Assembly (NCBI RefSeq): GCF_024055605.1
Contig: NZ_JAMXLX010000001.1
Span: 806,001 to 870,000 of the forward strand
DNA: 64,000 bases
Direction of reading: 5' to 3'
Source of the DNA: Ciceribacter sichuanensis
GTDB lineage: Bacteria; Pseudomonadota; Alphaproteobacteria; Rhizobiales; Rhizobiaceae
The notes below the pieces were generated by a model. The model was not told the DNA's origin and searched no databases. It saw nothing but the letters and a program-made list of their open reading frames with translations. The translations under genes and the position numbers were made by a program. Positions 45,237 through 55,577 of this stretch are shown one piece after another. Numbering within the stretch: position 1 is the first letter of the stretch; each line of letters begins with the position of its first letter.

Positions 45237-47375
45237 ATGACAGTTCTACCAGTTGTTATTTTATGCGGTCTTCTGTCTGTGGCCTATGCGATCTGGGCCA
45301 CGCGCTCCGTGCTGGCAGCCGATCAGGGCACCGCACGCATGCAGGAGATTGCGGGCTATATTCGTGAAGGCGCCCAGGCCTACCTCGCTCGCCAGTATCT
45401 GACGATTGCCATCGTGGGTGCCGTTGTTTTCATCGCCGCCTGGATCCTTCTTTCCCCGACTGCTGCGATCGGCTTTCTGATCGGTGCGGTGCTTTCCGGC
45501 GCCGCCGGCTTCATCGGCATGCATGTTTCGGTCCGCGCCAATGTGCGCACCGCGCAGGCCTCATCCCAGAGCCTTTCAGCCGGTCTCGACATCGCCTTCA
45601 AGTCCGGAGCCATCACCGGCATGCTGGTGGCCGGTCTAGCCCTTCTCGGCGTTTCCATCTATTTCTACATTCTGACCGCGATACTCGGCCATGAGAGCGG
45701 TTCCCGTGAGGTTATCGATTCGCTCGTAGCCCTTGGTTTTGGCGCTTCGCTGATCTCGATTTTCGCCCGTCTCGGCGGCGGTATCTTCACCAAGGGCGCC
45801 GACGTTGGCGGCGACCTCGTGGGCAAGGTCGAGGCCGGTATCCCGGAAGACGACCCGCGCAATCCTGCAACCATTGCCGATAACGTCGGCGACAATGTCG
45901 GCGACTGCGCCGGCATGGCGGCCGACCTGTTCGAGACCTACGCGGTATCTGTCGTCGCCACCATGGTTCTGGCCGCGATCTTCTTCGCCGGTTCGCCGAT
46001 GCTCGAAATCGCCATGACTTATCCTCTGGCAATCTGCGGCGCCTGCATCGTCACCTCGATCATCGGCACCTTCTTCGTCAAGCTCGGGACGAACGGCTCG
46101 ATCATGGGAGCCCTCTACAAGGGCCTGATCGTCACCGGCATCCTGTCGATTCTCGGTCTCGGCGCCGCCACGTCGCTGACCGTCGGCTGGGGTTCGGTCG
46201 GCATCGTCGGAGGCCAGGACATTACGGGCTGGAACCTGTTCATCTGCGGCATTCTCGGTCTCGTTGTGACGGCCCTGATCGTCGTGATCACCGAATTCTA
46301 CACCGGCACCAACAAGCGCCCGGTCAATTCCATCGCGCAGGCTTCCGTGACCGGCCACGGCACCAACGTCATCCAAGGGCTTGCCGTTTCGCTGGAATCG
46401 ACGGCACTTCCGGCAATCGTCATCGTCGGCGGCATCATCGCCACCTTCCAGCTTGCCGGCCTCTTCGGCACCGCAATCGCCGTGACCACCATGCTCGGCC
46501 TTGCCGGCATGATCGTGGCACTAGATGCATTCGGCCCCGTGACCGATAACGCAGGCGGTATCGCGGAAATGTCGCACCTTCCGCCGGAAGTGCGCAAGTC
46601 CACCGACGCGCTCGACGCCGTTGGTAACACCACCAAGGCGGTGACCAAGGGCTATGCGATCGGTTCGGCAGGCCTTGGCGCGCTCGTGCTCTTCGCCGCC
46701 TATTCCAACGACCTGCAGTATTTTGCTGCCAACAGTGACAAATACCCGTATTTTTCGGGCATCGGGTCAATTTCGTTCGATCTTTCCAACCCGTATGTGG
46801 TGGCCGGCCTGATCTTTGGTGGCCTCATCCCCTACCTGTTCGGCGGCATCGCGATGACGGCTGTCGGCCGCGCAGCGGGCTCGATTGTCGAAGAGGTTCG
46901 TCGACAGTTCCGTGAAAATCCGGGCATCATGCAAGGGACAGTCAAGCCGGACTATGGCCGCGCAGTCGACATGCTGACCAAGGCCGCGATCCGCGAGATG
47001 ATTGTTCCCTCGCTGCTGCCCGTGCTGGCTCCGCTCGTCGTCTATTTCGGCGTGCTGCTGATTTCCGGCTCCAAGGCTTCCGCCTTCGCAGCCCTTGGCG
47101 CGTCGCTGCTTGGGGTCATCGTCAACGGCCTCTTCGTGGCGATCTCCATGACCTCAGGCGGCGGCGCCTGGGACAACGCTAAGAAGAGCTTCGAAGATGG
47201 CTTCATCGACAAGGACGGCGTCAAGCATCTGAAGGGATCGGAGGCCCACAAGGCATCCGTCACCGGTGACACGGTTGGCGATCCTTACAAGGATACTGCC
47301 GGCCCGGCGGTCAACCCGGCGATCAAGATCACCAATATCGTTGCACTGTTATTGCTGGCCGTGCTGGCTGGTTGA
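45237..47375 (+). CDS. hppA: Proton-pumping membrane pyrophosphatase
   Basis: A 712-residue pump with about 16 membrane helices that couples hydrolysis of pyrophosphate to proton export across the membrane. The catalytic segment [21 protein letters not shown] and the [20 protein letters not shown] region are intact. [12 protein letters not shown] has Lys at the position that marks the K+-independent type, as known from the Rhodospirillum enzyme (K+-dependent members have Ala). GGGAGGG precedes the ATG and lies in a hairpin loop. It is followed by a strong terminator. Confidence 0.96.
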   Translation: MTVLPVVILCGLLSVAYAIWATRSVLAADQGTARMQEIAGYIREGAQAYLARQYLTIAIVGAVVFIAAWILLSPTAAIGFLIGAVLSGAAGFIGMHVSVRANVRTAQASSQSLSAGLDIAFKSGAITGMLVAGLALLGVSIYFYILTAILGHESGSREVIDSLVALGFGASLISIFARLGGGIFTKGADVGGDLVGKVEAGIPEDDPRNPATIADNVGDNVGDCAGMAADLFETYAVSVVATMVLAAIFFAGSPMLEIAMTYPLAICGACIVTSIIGTFFVKLGTNGSIMGALYKGLIVTGILSILGLGAATSLTVGWGSVGIVGGQDITGWNLFICGILGLVVTALIVVITEFYTGTNKRPVNSIAQASVTGHGTNVIQGLAVSLESTALPAIVIVGGIIATFQLAGLFGTAIAVTTMLGLAGMIVALDAFGPVTDNAGGIAEMSHLPPEVRKSTDALDAVGNTTKAVTKGYAIGSAGLGALVLFAAYSNDLQYFAANSDKYPYFSGIGSISFDLSNPYVVAGLIFGGLIPYLFGGIAMTAVGRAAGSIVEEVRRQFRENPGIMQGTVKPDYGRAVDMLTKAAIREMIVPSLLPVLAPLVVYFGVLLISGSKASAFAALGASLLGVIVNGLFVAISMTSGGGAWDNAKKSFEDGFIDKDGVKHLKGSEAHKASVTGDTVGDPYKDTAGPAVNPAIKITNIVALLLLAVLAG

Positions 47376-47399
47376 GGCTGGCAATTATATTCAAACGAA

Positions 47400-47435
47400 A
47401 AAACCGCGGAACGATGTTCCGCGGTTTTCTTTTTT
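47400..47435. terminator. Bidirectional terminator between hppA and bamE
   Basis: A 13-bp stem AAAACCGCGGAAC with GTTCCGCGGTTTT around a three-base loop. It is followed by CTTTTTTG on the plus strand and by GAAAAAA-type sequence on the other, so it can serve both convergent genes. Confidence 0.9.
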
Positions 47436-47451
47436 GTCTCCTGCCGTTCGG

Positions 47452-47937
47452 TCAGGTACCACCCAGCATGTTCTTGATGCTGTTGGCTGCGCCGCCGCCG
47501 CCGGAGAGAATCTGCTGCAGGAAGGTGAGATCCTTGCCGCCCGTCGGAGTGGTGCGGGAGATCATGTCGAAGACCTTGCCGTCCTTCATGGTGTAGTTCG
47601 CGCGCTGCGACACAACGCCGTCCTTGTCAAAATAGATGGCGAGGATTTGCTGTTCTACAAGCCGCTGCTTCATGAAGGCGGCCGAGCGGGTGCGCGTCTG
47701 AGAAATGTAATAGAAGACTTCGCCGTCGAAGGTCGCGGTCGTGGACGGCGTGCCGAGCGACAGCAGCACCTGCTCGCGGCTGGAGCCGACCGGCACGAGG
47801 TCGAGAGCGCTCTGGTCTACCACGTAACCGTTATGGAAGACCTCCTGGGTGGTGCAACCCGAAAGGCTTCCGACCGCCACAGCAAGCGCGACAGCAGTGC
47901 ATCCGAGAACGTTTCTGTTCGATCTGAGGTACCGCAT
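47452..47937 (-). CDS. bamE: Outer membrane assembly lipoprotein BamE
   Basis: A 161-residue lipoprotein of the BAM complex that folds outer membrane beta-barrels. The lipobox is LSGC with lipidated C28, after a hydrophobic signal. The SmpA/OmlA-type domain has LDLVPVGSSREQVLLSLGTPSTTATFDGEVFYYIS and ends with a Gly-rich tail. The start at 47937 is not strongly fixed; an ATG at 47958 would add seven residues before the signal. It shares its upstream region with the divergent gene at 48220. Confidence 0.9.
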   Translation of the reverse strand: MRYLRSNRNVLGCTAVALAVAVGSLSGCTTQEVFHNGYVVDQSALDLVPVGSSREQVLLSLGTPSTTATFDGEVFYYISQTRTRSAAFMKQRLVEQQILAIYFDKDGVVSQRANYTMKDGKVFDMISRTTPTGGKDLTFLQQILSGGGGAANSIKNMLGGT

Positions 47938-48219
47938 TTCCAACCGCAAGTCTCCCATGACTCTAGAGATGGACGTTCCGGAGAAACGTCCGCAAACCTG
48001 TTGCGCATACCATTGTGGCCTTTCCGGGGACGAACGGCCGGCTGCGACAAACTCGCTTTCGGTCCGGCGATCGGAGACCGGTGATGCCGTGCCGGCTGTC
48101 GCAGGCAGGCAGAAACGGCATTGCAATTCACGCCTGCTTCGGTAAACCAGCTTTCGCAATCATGCAACAAGAGCATGGGCAGGCAGGCTTGTTCCTGCGG
48201 TTCTTTTTGGTGGAATTGA

Positions 48220-48765
48220 ATGGTATTCGGCTTCTTTCGGCAGAAAAAGCATAACCGGCTCATTGTCGAGCGCCAGTATGCGGCGCTGACATCTATCGCT
48301 CGCACGCCATTCTTCTATACCGATCTCGGCGTGCCGGATACCGTTATGGGCCGCTTCGAAATGCTGTCCGTCGTCCTGATTTTGTTTTTTCGCCGTACCG
48401 CCCGCTCGCCCCGTAGCGGCCAGGAAATCGCCCAGGAAATCGTCGACGCCTTTTTTCAGGATGTCGATCATTCCATCCGCGAACTCGGCATCGGCGATCA
48501 GGGTGTGCCGAAACGCATGAAGAAACTCGCCGGTATGTTTTATGGTCGCCTCGAAGCCTATGCGTCCTGCCTCGACAAAGGTGAGCGCGAGGAGTTGGCG
48601 ACGGCGCTTCGACGCAATATATACCCGGAAACGGTGGAGACCGCGCCTTCAATGCAGGGTCTGGCCGATTGGATGATCGAGGCCGAACATGCATTGGCCG
48701 GTCTGGGCGAGGATGTGATCGAAACCGGATCCGCCCGACTTGTGGTTCCCGGAGGAACACACTGA
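48220..48765 (+). CDS. Ubiquinol-cytochrome c chaperone family protein
   Basis: A 181-residue protein of the CBP3/UQCC1 family. In mitochondria CBP3 helps cytochrome b synthesis and bc1 assembly; the same role is inferred for the bacterial protein. The ARTPFFYTDLGVPDTVMGRFEML segment and the helical QDVDHSIRELGIGDQGVPKRMKKLAGMFYGR segment are typical. GGTGGA precedes the ATG. It overlaps nothing and is separated from the DUF177 gene by one base, so the two are an operon. Confidence 0.88.
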   Translation: MVFGFFRQKKHNRLIVERQYAALTSIARTPFFYTDLGVPDTVMGRFEMLSVVLILFFRRTARSPRSGQEIAQEIVDAFFQDVDHSIRELGIGDQGVPKRMKKLAGMFYGRLEAYASCLDKGEREELATALRRNIYPETVETAPSMQGLADWMIEAEHALAGLGEDVIETGSARLVVPGGTH

Positions 48766-48766
48766 T

Positions 48767-49324
48767 ATGACGACGAACAGGAAGGATGCTGGTGGCTTCA
48801 CATATCTCGTGAAGGTGGGCCATATATCGGCCAATCCGGTGCAGGTGCATGTGGAGGCCGATGAGCGCGAAAGCGTCTGGCTTGCGCAATTGTGGAAGGT
48901 GCTGGCGGTGAACCGCCTAGCCGCGGAACTTCAGATCGCCCGCTGGAAGAAGGACGGCGTGCGCATCAAGGGACGCGTGACGGGCGAGATTGTTCAGTCC
49001 TGCGTCGTGACGCTGGAGCCGGTCACCACCGCGATTGACCAGGAGATCGACCAGATCTTCGTGCCGGAAGGTTCGAAGTTGGCGCGCATCGTGACCGACG
49101 AGGCCGGCGAAATGGTTTTCGACCCGGACGGTCCGGATCTGCCTGAGACCTTTTCCGGCGACGCCATCGATGCTGGTGCTCTGGTTGCGGAGTTTGCGGC
49201 GCTCGCCATCGACCCTTATCCCCGCAAGCCCGGCGTGGCCTTTGGAGGGCATCAGGAAGGTGCCGTCGAAGACGATCGGCGACCTTCGCCTTTCGCGGTA
49301 CTGAAGGACTGGAAAAAGGACTGA
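48767..49324 (+). CDS. DUF177 / YceD-family protein
   Basis: A 185-residue soluble protein. The central segment GRVTGEIVQSCVVTLEPVTTAIDQEID carries the conserved Cys and the strands of the YceD family, whose members take part in ribosomal RNA handling in plants and some bacteria. The C-terminal FAALAIDPYPRKPG segment is also typical. plsX follows 99 bp later, as is often found for YceD genes; rpmF, which usually stands between them, is absent here. Confidence 0.88.
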   Translation: MTTNRKDAGGFTYLVKVGHISANPVQVHVEADERESVWLAQLWKVLAVNRLAAELQIARWKKDGVRIKGRVTGEIVQSCVVTLEPVTTAIDQEIDQIFVPEGSKLARIVTDEAGEMVFDPDGPDLPETFSGDAIDAGALVAEFAALAIDPYPRKPGVAFGGHQEGAVEDDRRPSPFAVLKDWKKD

Positions 49325-49423
49325 AGCGCTGCGGAAACCCGGCGATGTGGGTTGTGCATGGCGGCAAAAACGGTATTTTGGCCGAAAATTTCGCCCGGCA
49401 GCGAAAAGAAGGATCAGATATAA

Positions 49424-50470
49424 GTGATCAGAATTTCTCTCGACGTCATGGGAGGCGACTTCGGCCCTGAGGTCGTCATTCCCGGAGCTGCCAAGGCGCT
49501 GGAGCGGCATCCCGACACGACGTTCATTCTTTTCGGTCAGCAGGAGCGCTGCATGCCGCTTCTGGCGCAGTATCCGAAGCTGAAGGAAAAGTCCGTCTTC
49601 CATCATTGCGAAGTGGCGGTCGGCATGGACGAAAAGCCGAGCCAGGCGCTTCGCCGTGGCCGCTACGTCTCCAGCATGTGGCGTTCCATCGAGGCCGTGA
49701 AGACCGGTCAGGCTGATGTCGTCGTTTCCGCCGGCAATACCGGAGCCTTGATGGCCATGGCAAAGTTCTGCCTCCGCACGATGGCTTCCATCGAGCGTCC
49801 GGCGATCGCCGCCATCTGGCCGACACTTTCCGGTGAAAGCATCGTGCTCGACGTTGGCGCTACCATCGGCGCCGATGCGCAGCAGCTTCTCGACTTTGCC
49901 CTGATGGGTGGAGCCATGGCTCGCGCGCTTTTCGAACTGGAGCGTCCGTCCGTCGGTCTGCTCAATGTCGGCGTGGAAGAGATCAAGGGACAGGAAGAAG
50001 TCAAGGAAGCTGGGCGTCTGATCCGCGAGGCGGGTCTTGATACCATCGACTATTTCGGTTTCGTAGAAGGCGACGATCTCGGCAAGGGCACGGTGGACGT
50101 GGTTGTGACCGAAGGCTTCACCGGCAACATAGCCCTGAAGACCGCAGAAGGCACCGCCCGCCAGATTGCGGAATATCTGCGTGCGGCGATGTCACGGACC
50201 TTGCTCGCCAAGATCGGTTATCTTCTTGCCAAGGGCGCCTTTGATCGCCTGCGCGAGAAGATGGACCCACGCAAGGTAAACGGCGGCGTCTTCCTGGGCC
50301 TGAACGGTATCGTCATCAAGAGCCATGGCGGAACGGATTCCGAGGGATTTGCGGCGGCAATCGACGTCGGTTATGACATGGCCCGCAATGGCCTGACACA
50401 GAAGATAGAAAACGATCTGAAGAAATATCATGCCCGGCACCCCTCTGCGGCCGGTCCCGAAGCGGCATGA
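49424..50470 (+). CDS. plsX: Phosphate acyltransferase PlsX
   Basis: A 348-residue enzyme making acyl-phosphate from acyl-ACP for phospholipid synthesis. It begins [22 protein letters not shown]; segments such as [20 protein letters not shown] and [17 protein letters not shown] are diagnostic. The start is a GTG with AAGGA ten bases upstream. fabH follows 21 bp later, giving the standard plsX-fabH pair. Confidence 0.96.
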   Translation: MIRISLDVMGGDFGPEVVIPGAAKALERHPDTTFILFGQQERCMPLLAQYPKLKEKSVFHHCEVAVGMDEKPSQALRRGRYVSSMWRSIEAVKTGQADVVVSAGNTGALMAMAKFCLRTMASIERPAIAAIWPTLSGESIVLDVGATIGADAQQLLDFALMGGAMARALFELERPSVGLLNVGVEEIKGQEEVKEAGRLIREAGLDTIDYFGFVEGDDLGKGTVDVVVTEGFTGNIALKTAEGTARQIAEYLRAAMSRTLLAKIGYLLAKGAFDRLREKMDPRKVNGGVFLGLNGIVIKSHGGTDSEGFAAAIDVGYDMARNGLTQKIENDLKKYHARHPSAAGPEAA

Positions 50471-50491
50471 TCCTAGGGGTAGGAAACTAAT

Positions 50492-51463
50492 ATGATCCGT
50501 GCAGTTGTTCGCGGCTTCGGAGCGTCTCTTCCGAAGCGGGTGATGACCAATCGCGAATTGGAGGACCTGGTCGAAACTTCCGACGAATGGATCGTGCAGC
50601 GCACGGGCATTCACCAGCGGTACATTGCCGGCGAAGGCGAGACGACCGCATCGCTAGGTGCCGCCGCCGCGAAGGCAGCTCTGGATAATGCCGGTCTTGC
50701 CGCTGCCGATATCGACCTGATTATCTGTGCGACTTCCACCCCGGACAACACCTTCCCCGCGACTGCAGTCAACATTCAGAATCGGCTCGGCATCCACCAT
50801 GGCTTTGCCTTCGACGTTCAGGCCGTCTGTTCGGGCTTCGTCTATGCCATGGCGACAGCGGATCTCTATATTCGCGGCGGCATGGCCAAGCGCGTTCTGG
50901 TGATCGGCGCGGAAACCTTTTCCCGTATTCTCGACTGGACGGATCGCACCACCTGCGTACTCTTCGGTGACGGCGCCGGTGCGCTCGTGCTCGAGGCCGC
51001 AGAAGGGGAGGGCCGCACCACTGATCGTGGCGTTCTGACCTCGCAGCTCCGTTCCGATGGCACGCACAGGGAAAAGCTCTATGTCGATGGTGGTCCCTCG
51101 ACCACCGGCACTGTCGGTCATCTCCGGATGGAGGGGCGTGAGGTGTTCAAGCACGCTGTCGGCATGATTACCGATGTGATTGAGGCGGCGTTCGATGCCA
51201 CCGGAACCACGGCGGACGACCTCGACTGGCTGGTGCCGCATCAGGCCAACCGCCGCATCATCGACGGCTCGGCGAAGAAGCTCGGCATTCCCTTGGAAAA
51301 GGTCGTTGTCACTGTCGACCTGCACGGCAACACCTCGGCAGCCTCGATTCCGTTGGCGCTGGCTGTCGCTGCTGGTGACGGTCGCATCAAGAAGGGCGAT
51401 CTCGTCATGCTCGAAGCGATGGGCGGCGGGTTTACCTGGGGTGCCGTCCTCTTGCGCTGGTAA
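50492..51463 (+). CDS. fabH: Beta-ketoacyl-ACP synthase III
   Basis: A 323-residue condensing enzyme that starts fatty acid chains by joining acetyl-CoA and malonyl-ACP. The catalytic triad is visible: Cys in [14 protein letters not shown], His in [11 protein letters not shown] and Asn in [14 protein letters not shown]. Length is normal. It follows plsX and precedes ihfA. Confidence 0.97.
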   Translation: MIRAVVRGFGASLPKRVMTNRELEDLVETSDEWIVQRTGIHQRYIAGEGETTASLGAAAAKAALDNAGLAAADIDLIICATSTPDNTFPATAVNIQNRLGIHHGFAFDVQAVCSGFVYAMATADLYIRGGMAKRVLVIGAETFSRILDWTDRTTCVLFGDGAGALVLEAAEGEGRTTDRGVLTSQLRSDGTHREKLYVDGGPSTTGTVGHLRMEGREVFKHAVGMITDVIEAAFDATGTTADDLDWLVPHQANRRIIDGSAKKLGIPLEKVVVTVDLHGNTSAASIPLALAVAAGDGRIKKGDLVMLEAMGGGFTWGAVLLRW

Positions 51464-51572
51464 GCCTGGGATTCGAAATAAAGGATTTCATACAAGCGCT
51501 TGACCGTCACGCCCAAGGGCAATACTCTCACAACGCTTCAACAAGATCATTGATTTATGCGGGCGGGACCAC

Positions 51573-51911
51573 ATGGCCGGAAAGACAGTGACGCGAGCGG
51601 ATTTGGCGGAATCAGTCTTTCGCAAAGTTGGCCTCTCACGCACCGAATCGGCGGAACTCGTCGAGACCGTGATTGACGAGATCTGCAACGCCATTGTGCG
51701 TGGCGAGACCGTGAAGCTTTCCTCCTTCGCAACCTTCCAGGTGCGCAGCAAGAACGAGCGAATCGGTCGCAATCCGAAGACCGGCGAGGAGGTGCCGATT
51801 TCTCCTCGGCGCGTCATGACGTTCAAGGCGTCCAACGTGCTCAAGCAGCGGATCCTTCGGTCTCACCTGTCGCGCAAGGCCAAGCAGAAGCCGCAAAATC
51901 CGGCTTCCTGA
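51573..51911 (+). CDS. ihfA: Integration host factor subunit alpha
   Basis: A 112-residue DNA-bending protein that works as a heterodimer with IhfB. The start [22 protein letters not shown] and the beta-arm region [22 protein letters not shown] with [13 protein letters not shown] are typical of the alpha subunit. A basic tail ([16 protein letters not shown]) is somewhat longer than in enterics. It lies 109 bp after fabH, and the merR gene follows. Confidence 0.95.
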   Translation: MAGKTVTRADLAESVFRKVGLSRTESAELVETVIDEICNAIVRGETVKLSSFATFQVRSKNERIGRNPKTGEEVPISPRRVMTFKASNVLKQRILRSHLSRKAKQKPQNPAS

Positions 51912-52026
51912 CGGTCTCGGCATTGTTCCCTTGAGGAATACCCCTAATGGGGTGCTTGAATTTATCACTGCAAATCGTTGAAATAAACGGCGAGTCGCGT
52001 TGCCGCGCGAGCCATGGAGCGTGAAC

Positions 52027-52566
52027 ATGCAGTTGGATAAGAGCCCGGACGCCTTCCGCACCATCAGCGAAGTTGCCGAAGACCTCGACCTGCCGCAGCA
52101 TGTCCTGCGCTTCTGGGAAACCCGTTTTCCGCAGATCAAGCCTATGAAGCGTGGTGGTGGCCGGCGTTATTACCGGCCTGATGATATCGAGCTTCTGAAG
52201 GGCATTAGGCATTTGCTCTACGATCAGGGCTACACCATCAAGGGCGTGCAGAAGCTCTTGAAGACCAACGGTAACAAGTTCGTGATGGCGGTGGCGACCG
52301 GCGATCATGCCACCATGGAAGCGCTGATCGCAGCCAATGCCCAGAAATCGGACGAGCCGAAGCTTGGGCCATCGGATGAGGATCAGGTGGTCGGTCGTCC
52401 CAAGGCGAGAGTCAGCGGGCGATTCTTCGGATTCGGCGGCAGCGACGACGGCATGCCTGAAATCTCCGTCGGCAAGAGCTCGGTGGGCAAGGAAGACAGG
52501 GCTCTGCTGCAGGAGGCGCTCTTCGATCTGCTTGAATGCAAGCGCCTTCTCGATCAGGTTCGCTGA
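52027..52566 (+). CDS. MerR-family regulator
   Basis: A 179-residue protein with an N-terminal winged-helix of the MerR type ([26 protein letters not shown], then [15 protein letters not shown]) and no obvious ligand domain; the C-terminal half is Gly/Ser-rich. Its place after ihfA is conserved in alphaproteobacteria. The regulated genes are unknown. GGAG lies seven bases before the ATG. Confidence 0.9.
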   Translation: MQLDKSPDAFRTISEVAEDLDLPQHVLRFWETRFPQIKPMKRGGGRRYYRPDDIELLKGIRHLLYDQGYTIKGVQKLLKTNGNKFVMAVATGDHATMEALIAANAQKSDEPKLGPSDEDQVVGRPKARVSGRFFGFGGSDDGMPEISVGKSSVGKEDRALLQEALFDLLECKRLLDQVR

Positions 52567-52610
52567 GGCTTGCAGTTTCCTGAAAGCGGCGACCGCCCAC
52601 GGTCAAGTGA

Positions 52611-53180
52611 TCAGAGCCAGCGCCAGCGCTTGGGATTGTCAGCCGACTCGATCATCAGCCAGTGAAGATCGACCTCGTCGACCGGCTTGATTTCGTCATT
52701 CCTGTTATCCAGCACAAGATCGGCCTTTGGCGTCTTCACGATGACCACGACATGCGCTTCGCCGCTGGGTGTCGTCGCCATGGCAAGCCGGATGGAGCGG
52801 GGAGGCAGCCCGCGATCAATCAGCTTTTTCCGCTTCGTAACTGCATAGTCCTCGCAGTCTCCTGATCTGGGTGATAGGCGCCAGGTGTCGTTACCCTTGG
52901 TGTCGGAGCCGGGCCGGATGGCCCGATTCACGCTTGTGTTGACCGTCTCCAGGGCGAGCTCCACCTTTCTGTTCAGCTGCGTTCGGCTTGCGCCACCTTT
53001 TTGACGGCATTCGCGTGGTGCGTTTACGCAAAGCTTTACAAACGCATAGGGCGCAATCGCGGGAGTCTTTTCTTCGAGAAAGGGCGCCGCAGGGCGCCCC
53101 CCGGCTTGGGTTTCGCTGGCTGACCACGAGAAGAACATCGCGACAGCGGCGACAAGGATGCAGATGGTCATGAGAGGCAT
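52611..53180 (-). CDS. Secreted transglutaminase-like cysteine peptidase (BTLCP)
   Basis: A 189-residue protein with a Sec signal peptide (residues 1-26, ending SETQA). The catalytic triad residues of the bacterial transglutaminase-like cysteine proteinase family are recognisable: Cys in RSGDCEDYAVTKRKKL, His in GEAHVVVIVKT and Asp in LVLDNRNDEI. Some members cleave large adhesins under control of c-di-GMP-binding partners (LapG-type), but no LapD-like partner is adjacent. GGAG precedes the ATG by seven bases. Confidence 0.87.
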   Translation of the reverse strand: MPLMTICILVAAVAMFFSWSASETQAGGRPAAPFLEEKTPAIAPYAFVKLCVNAPRECRQKGGASRTQLNRKVELALETVNTSVNRAIRPGSDTKGNDTWRLSPRSGDCEDYAVTKRKKLIDRGLPPRSIRLAMATTPSGEAHVVVIVKTPKADLVLDNRNDEIKPVDEVDLHWLMIESADNPKRWRWL

Positions 53181-53582
53181 CTCACGGCTCCATGGCTGTT
53201 TACCCTGTGGAACAGGTGGAGCGGCGGGGCGCAGACCACCTGCTTAGGCCGAAGCATCGAGTAGAGAGAATGTTCCGTGATAATCGCAAAAATATGTCGC
53301 AATGCAACATGATTGAGGTCTCATATTCTCGTGAATTTATGAGTGTCGGAAAAGAACGAGGGCCGCGTCGGGCAATACCGGGGAGGGGAACGGTACTACT
53401 CGGACGCGCAATCAGGAGGGTATCCGCGACTCATCGGAAGCGTCCGGTGGGAGCTTGGTGGGACTTCGTGAACGACAATTGTCCTTTTCCCGTGCTTTGT
53501 TCCTCTTTTTCTCCGCTGCTGCATTTTTCCGCTTGCGCTTCGGAGCCGGAAATCCTAATGGGATCAGGCCTTAACGGCAGGT
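53181..53582. other. 402-bp intergenic region
   Basis: Lies between the start of the cysteine peptidase gene and tRNA-Pro. No convincing gene is seen: the open frames have poor codon use, and one runs through the tRNA. It probably holds the promoters of both neighbours. Confidence 0.5.
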
Positions 53583-53659
<77 letters not shown>

Positions 53660-53919
53660 TTAAATTCTTGATTTCCCAGCAAATTATTCGTCAGTTCCGG
53701 GTTTTCCCGGATTTGTGACGCGCTGCTGCGACGTTTTTCGGTAAAATTTTCCAGATTCTGCCCTATGATTGCTGCGTTGCAGCATTATATGGGCTATGTC
53801 CGCTGCTGGAGGAGTGTGAGCGCGTTGCACCCGAAGTAGCGGAGTGCGGCCGTTACAGATCCGTGGCGGGCCTTCCCGTGGGAGTGAGAGCCGAACAATA
53901 GAACGGAAACTGCATTTCC

Positions 53920-54936
53920 ATGCGTATGAAAATTCCCGTGCCGTTTTCCTACATAACGGCCCAGCAGAAGAAATGGCAAAAGCGTTTGGCCCGCGCCGCG
54001 GATGTCGTAACGCCGATTGCTCCTGCACGGCCCAGACTTCGCGGTCCTCGTCCGCATCTGACTGAAATCACCGGCTTTGGAACCAATCCCGGGCATCTGC
54101 GCATGATGGAATATGTGCCTCCCAAGGGACAGACCAAGCCGGCGCTGATGGTCGTCCTGCACGGATGTCTTCAGACGGCCGCGGATTTCGACAAGGGCAG
54201 CAACTGGAGCATGCTTGCAAGAGAAGGCGGCTTCGTCCTGCTTTACCCCGAGCAGCGCCAGTCCAACAATCCGAACCTCTGCTTCAACTGGTTCCGGCCC
54301 AGCGCGGTGGCGCGCGACCGCGGCGAGTTGATGTCGATTCGCCAGATGATCGAAAACGCCTGCGAGCGGCATGGAATCGATCGCGACCGCATCTTCCTGC
54401 AGGGATTGTCTGCCGGCGGCGGCATGGCTTCCGCCCTGCTTGCCACTTATCCCGATCTCTTTGCTGCCGGCCAGATCGTTGCAGGTCTGCCCTTCGGCTC
54501 CGCCCGCGACGCGATGACCGCCCTGTCGGTGATGAAATCGGGCGCAAACCGCACACCGCAGGAATGGGGTGACCTGGTGCGCGCGGTCTCACCCGAAATC
54601 AACTGGCGGCCAACGATATCCATCTGGCATGGTACCGCCGATCGCGTGGTCTCTACCGCCAATGCGCGCGCCGCGCTGACGCAATGGCTCGATCTCTACG
54701 GGCTTCGCGAGGAGGACGGCAAGGAGGTTTCAATCGAAGGAAGCCCCGCCCGCATCTGGTCCGACAGGTCGGGCCGACCGCTGATCGAATTCTGCCTCGT
54801 CGATGGCATGGAACATGGCCTGCCGGTTTTGAAGAAACCCCGCAAGACGCCGGGTGAGGTCGGAGTGCCTTTTATGATCGAAGGGCAACTCAGCGCTCCG
54901 CTGCACATGGCGCGGACATTCCTGGCAAGCGTCTGA
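53920..54936 (+). CDS. PHB depolymerase-family alpha/beta-hydrolase
   Basis: A 338-residue esterase of the PHB depolymerase family. VVLHGCLQTAADFDKGSNW holds the oxyanion region, GLSAGGGMASALL the nucleophile (S164), and the C-terminal VDGMEHGLPVL the likely catalytic His. No signal peptide was seen, so it is probably intracellular; a family annotation does not prove action on polyhydroxybutyrate. The start is one of two close ATGs (53920 or 53926). It lies 260 bp after tRNA-Pro, and this gap holds nothing recognisable. Confidence 0.85.
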   Translation: MRMKIPVPFSYITAQQKKWQKRLARAADVVTPIAPARPRLRGPRPHLTEITGFGTNPGHLRMMEYVPPKGQTKPALMVVLHGCLQTAADFDKGSNWSMLAREGGFVLLYPEQRQSNNPNLCFNWFRPSAVARDRGELMSIRQMIENACERHGIDRDRIFLQGLSAGGGMASALLATYPDLFAAGQIVAGLPFGSARDAMTALSVMKSGANRTPQEWGDLVRAVSPEINWRPTISIWHGTADRVVSTANARAALTQWLDLYGLREEDGKEVSIEGSPARIWSDRSGRPLIEFCLVDGMEHGLPVLKKPRKTPGEVGVPFMIEGQLSAPLHMARTFLASV

Positions 54937-55021
54937 TTTTCCGACTGGCAGGACAGGGTGTGGTTACCCGCATTCCCGGCTTGCCTGATGTTCGTGGGGG
55001 GAGGGGATGAACGCGGAAGCC

Positions 55022-55171
55022 TCAGTTCTCTTCGATCGACACGCCGTCGCGGCCAATGTTGAGTTCGATGCCCTTTGGCTTGGTCTCTTCCTGATAAACA
55101 TAATATCCGAGGCCGATGACGACCACGGCAAGTGCACCGATGATGAGGTAGAGACCATTATTCCGGTTCAT
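55022..55171 (-). CDS. 49-residue single-helix membrane protein
   Basis: A short protein with a positively charged N-terminus (MNRNNG), one membrane helix (about residues 7-26) and a charged C-terminal tail with EETKPKGIELNIGRDG. AGGAG lies five bases before the ATG. The pattern resembles a conserved rhizobial mini-protein, but no family name or function was recognised. It lies 58 bp downstream of the XRE gene on the same strand and could be its partner. Confidence 0.65.
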   Translation of the reverse strand: MNRNNGLYLIIGALAVVVIGLGYYVYQEETKPKGIELNIGRDGVSIEEN

Positions 55172-55229
55172 GACTGCTCCTGATCTGTTTGAACAGGTCA
55201 GTAATCCGGAAAGAGGGAAATTGTTCCCC

Positions 55230-55526
55230 CTAGTCGTCGTTCGCGGCGTTGAGGTCTTCCGGGCGCACTCCATCATCTTCCTCGCCACGCTCGGCGAAAC
55301 GCACGCCGACGCCGCCGGGCGGGCTGTCGCCATCGCCGATGAAGAGTATGCCGGAAGCCTGCAGCGCCTGCTTCAATGCATAAAGCGTCGATGGATCGAC
55401 ATTGGCCTGCTCTTCGGCTTCGGTCTGAAGGATCAGGAATGCAGAAATGCCACTCTTCGCCGAAAGCTGGTCGACGGTGATACCGAGAAGCGCCCGTGCG
55501 GCACGAATTTGAGCGGGTGTAGCCAT
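55230..55526 (-). CDS. Small XRE-family helix-turn-helix regulator
   Basis: A 98-residue protein. The DNA-binding domain is TPAQIRAARALLGITVDQLSAKSG followed by a second helix pair to about residue 55. The tail LQASGILFIGDGDSPPGGVGVRF is typical of a small rhizobial XRE group. It precedes the 49-residue membrane protein and lies next to the polysaccharide genes, which it might control; no target site was identified. Confidence 0.82.
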   Translation of the reverse strand: MATPAQIRAARALLGITVDQLSAKSGISAFLILQTEAEEQANVDPSTLYALKQALQASGILFIGDGDSPPGGVGVRFAERGEEDDGVRPEDLNAANDD

Positions 55527-55577
55527 AAGAGCAATATGGCGAAATCGCGCCCGAAATCAATCGGTTCGAAAGAAGGA

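Noticed and set aside
51940-51953. ACCCC-TAAT-GGGGT hairpin between ihfA and merR
   Set aside because: Only five base pairs and no T-run, so it is too weak to call a terminator.
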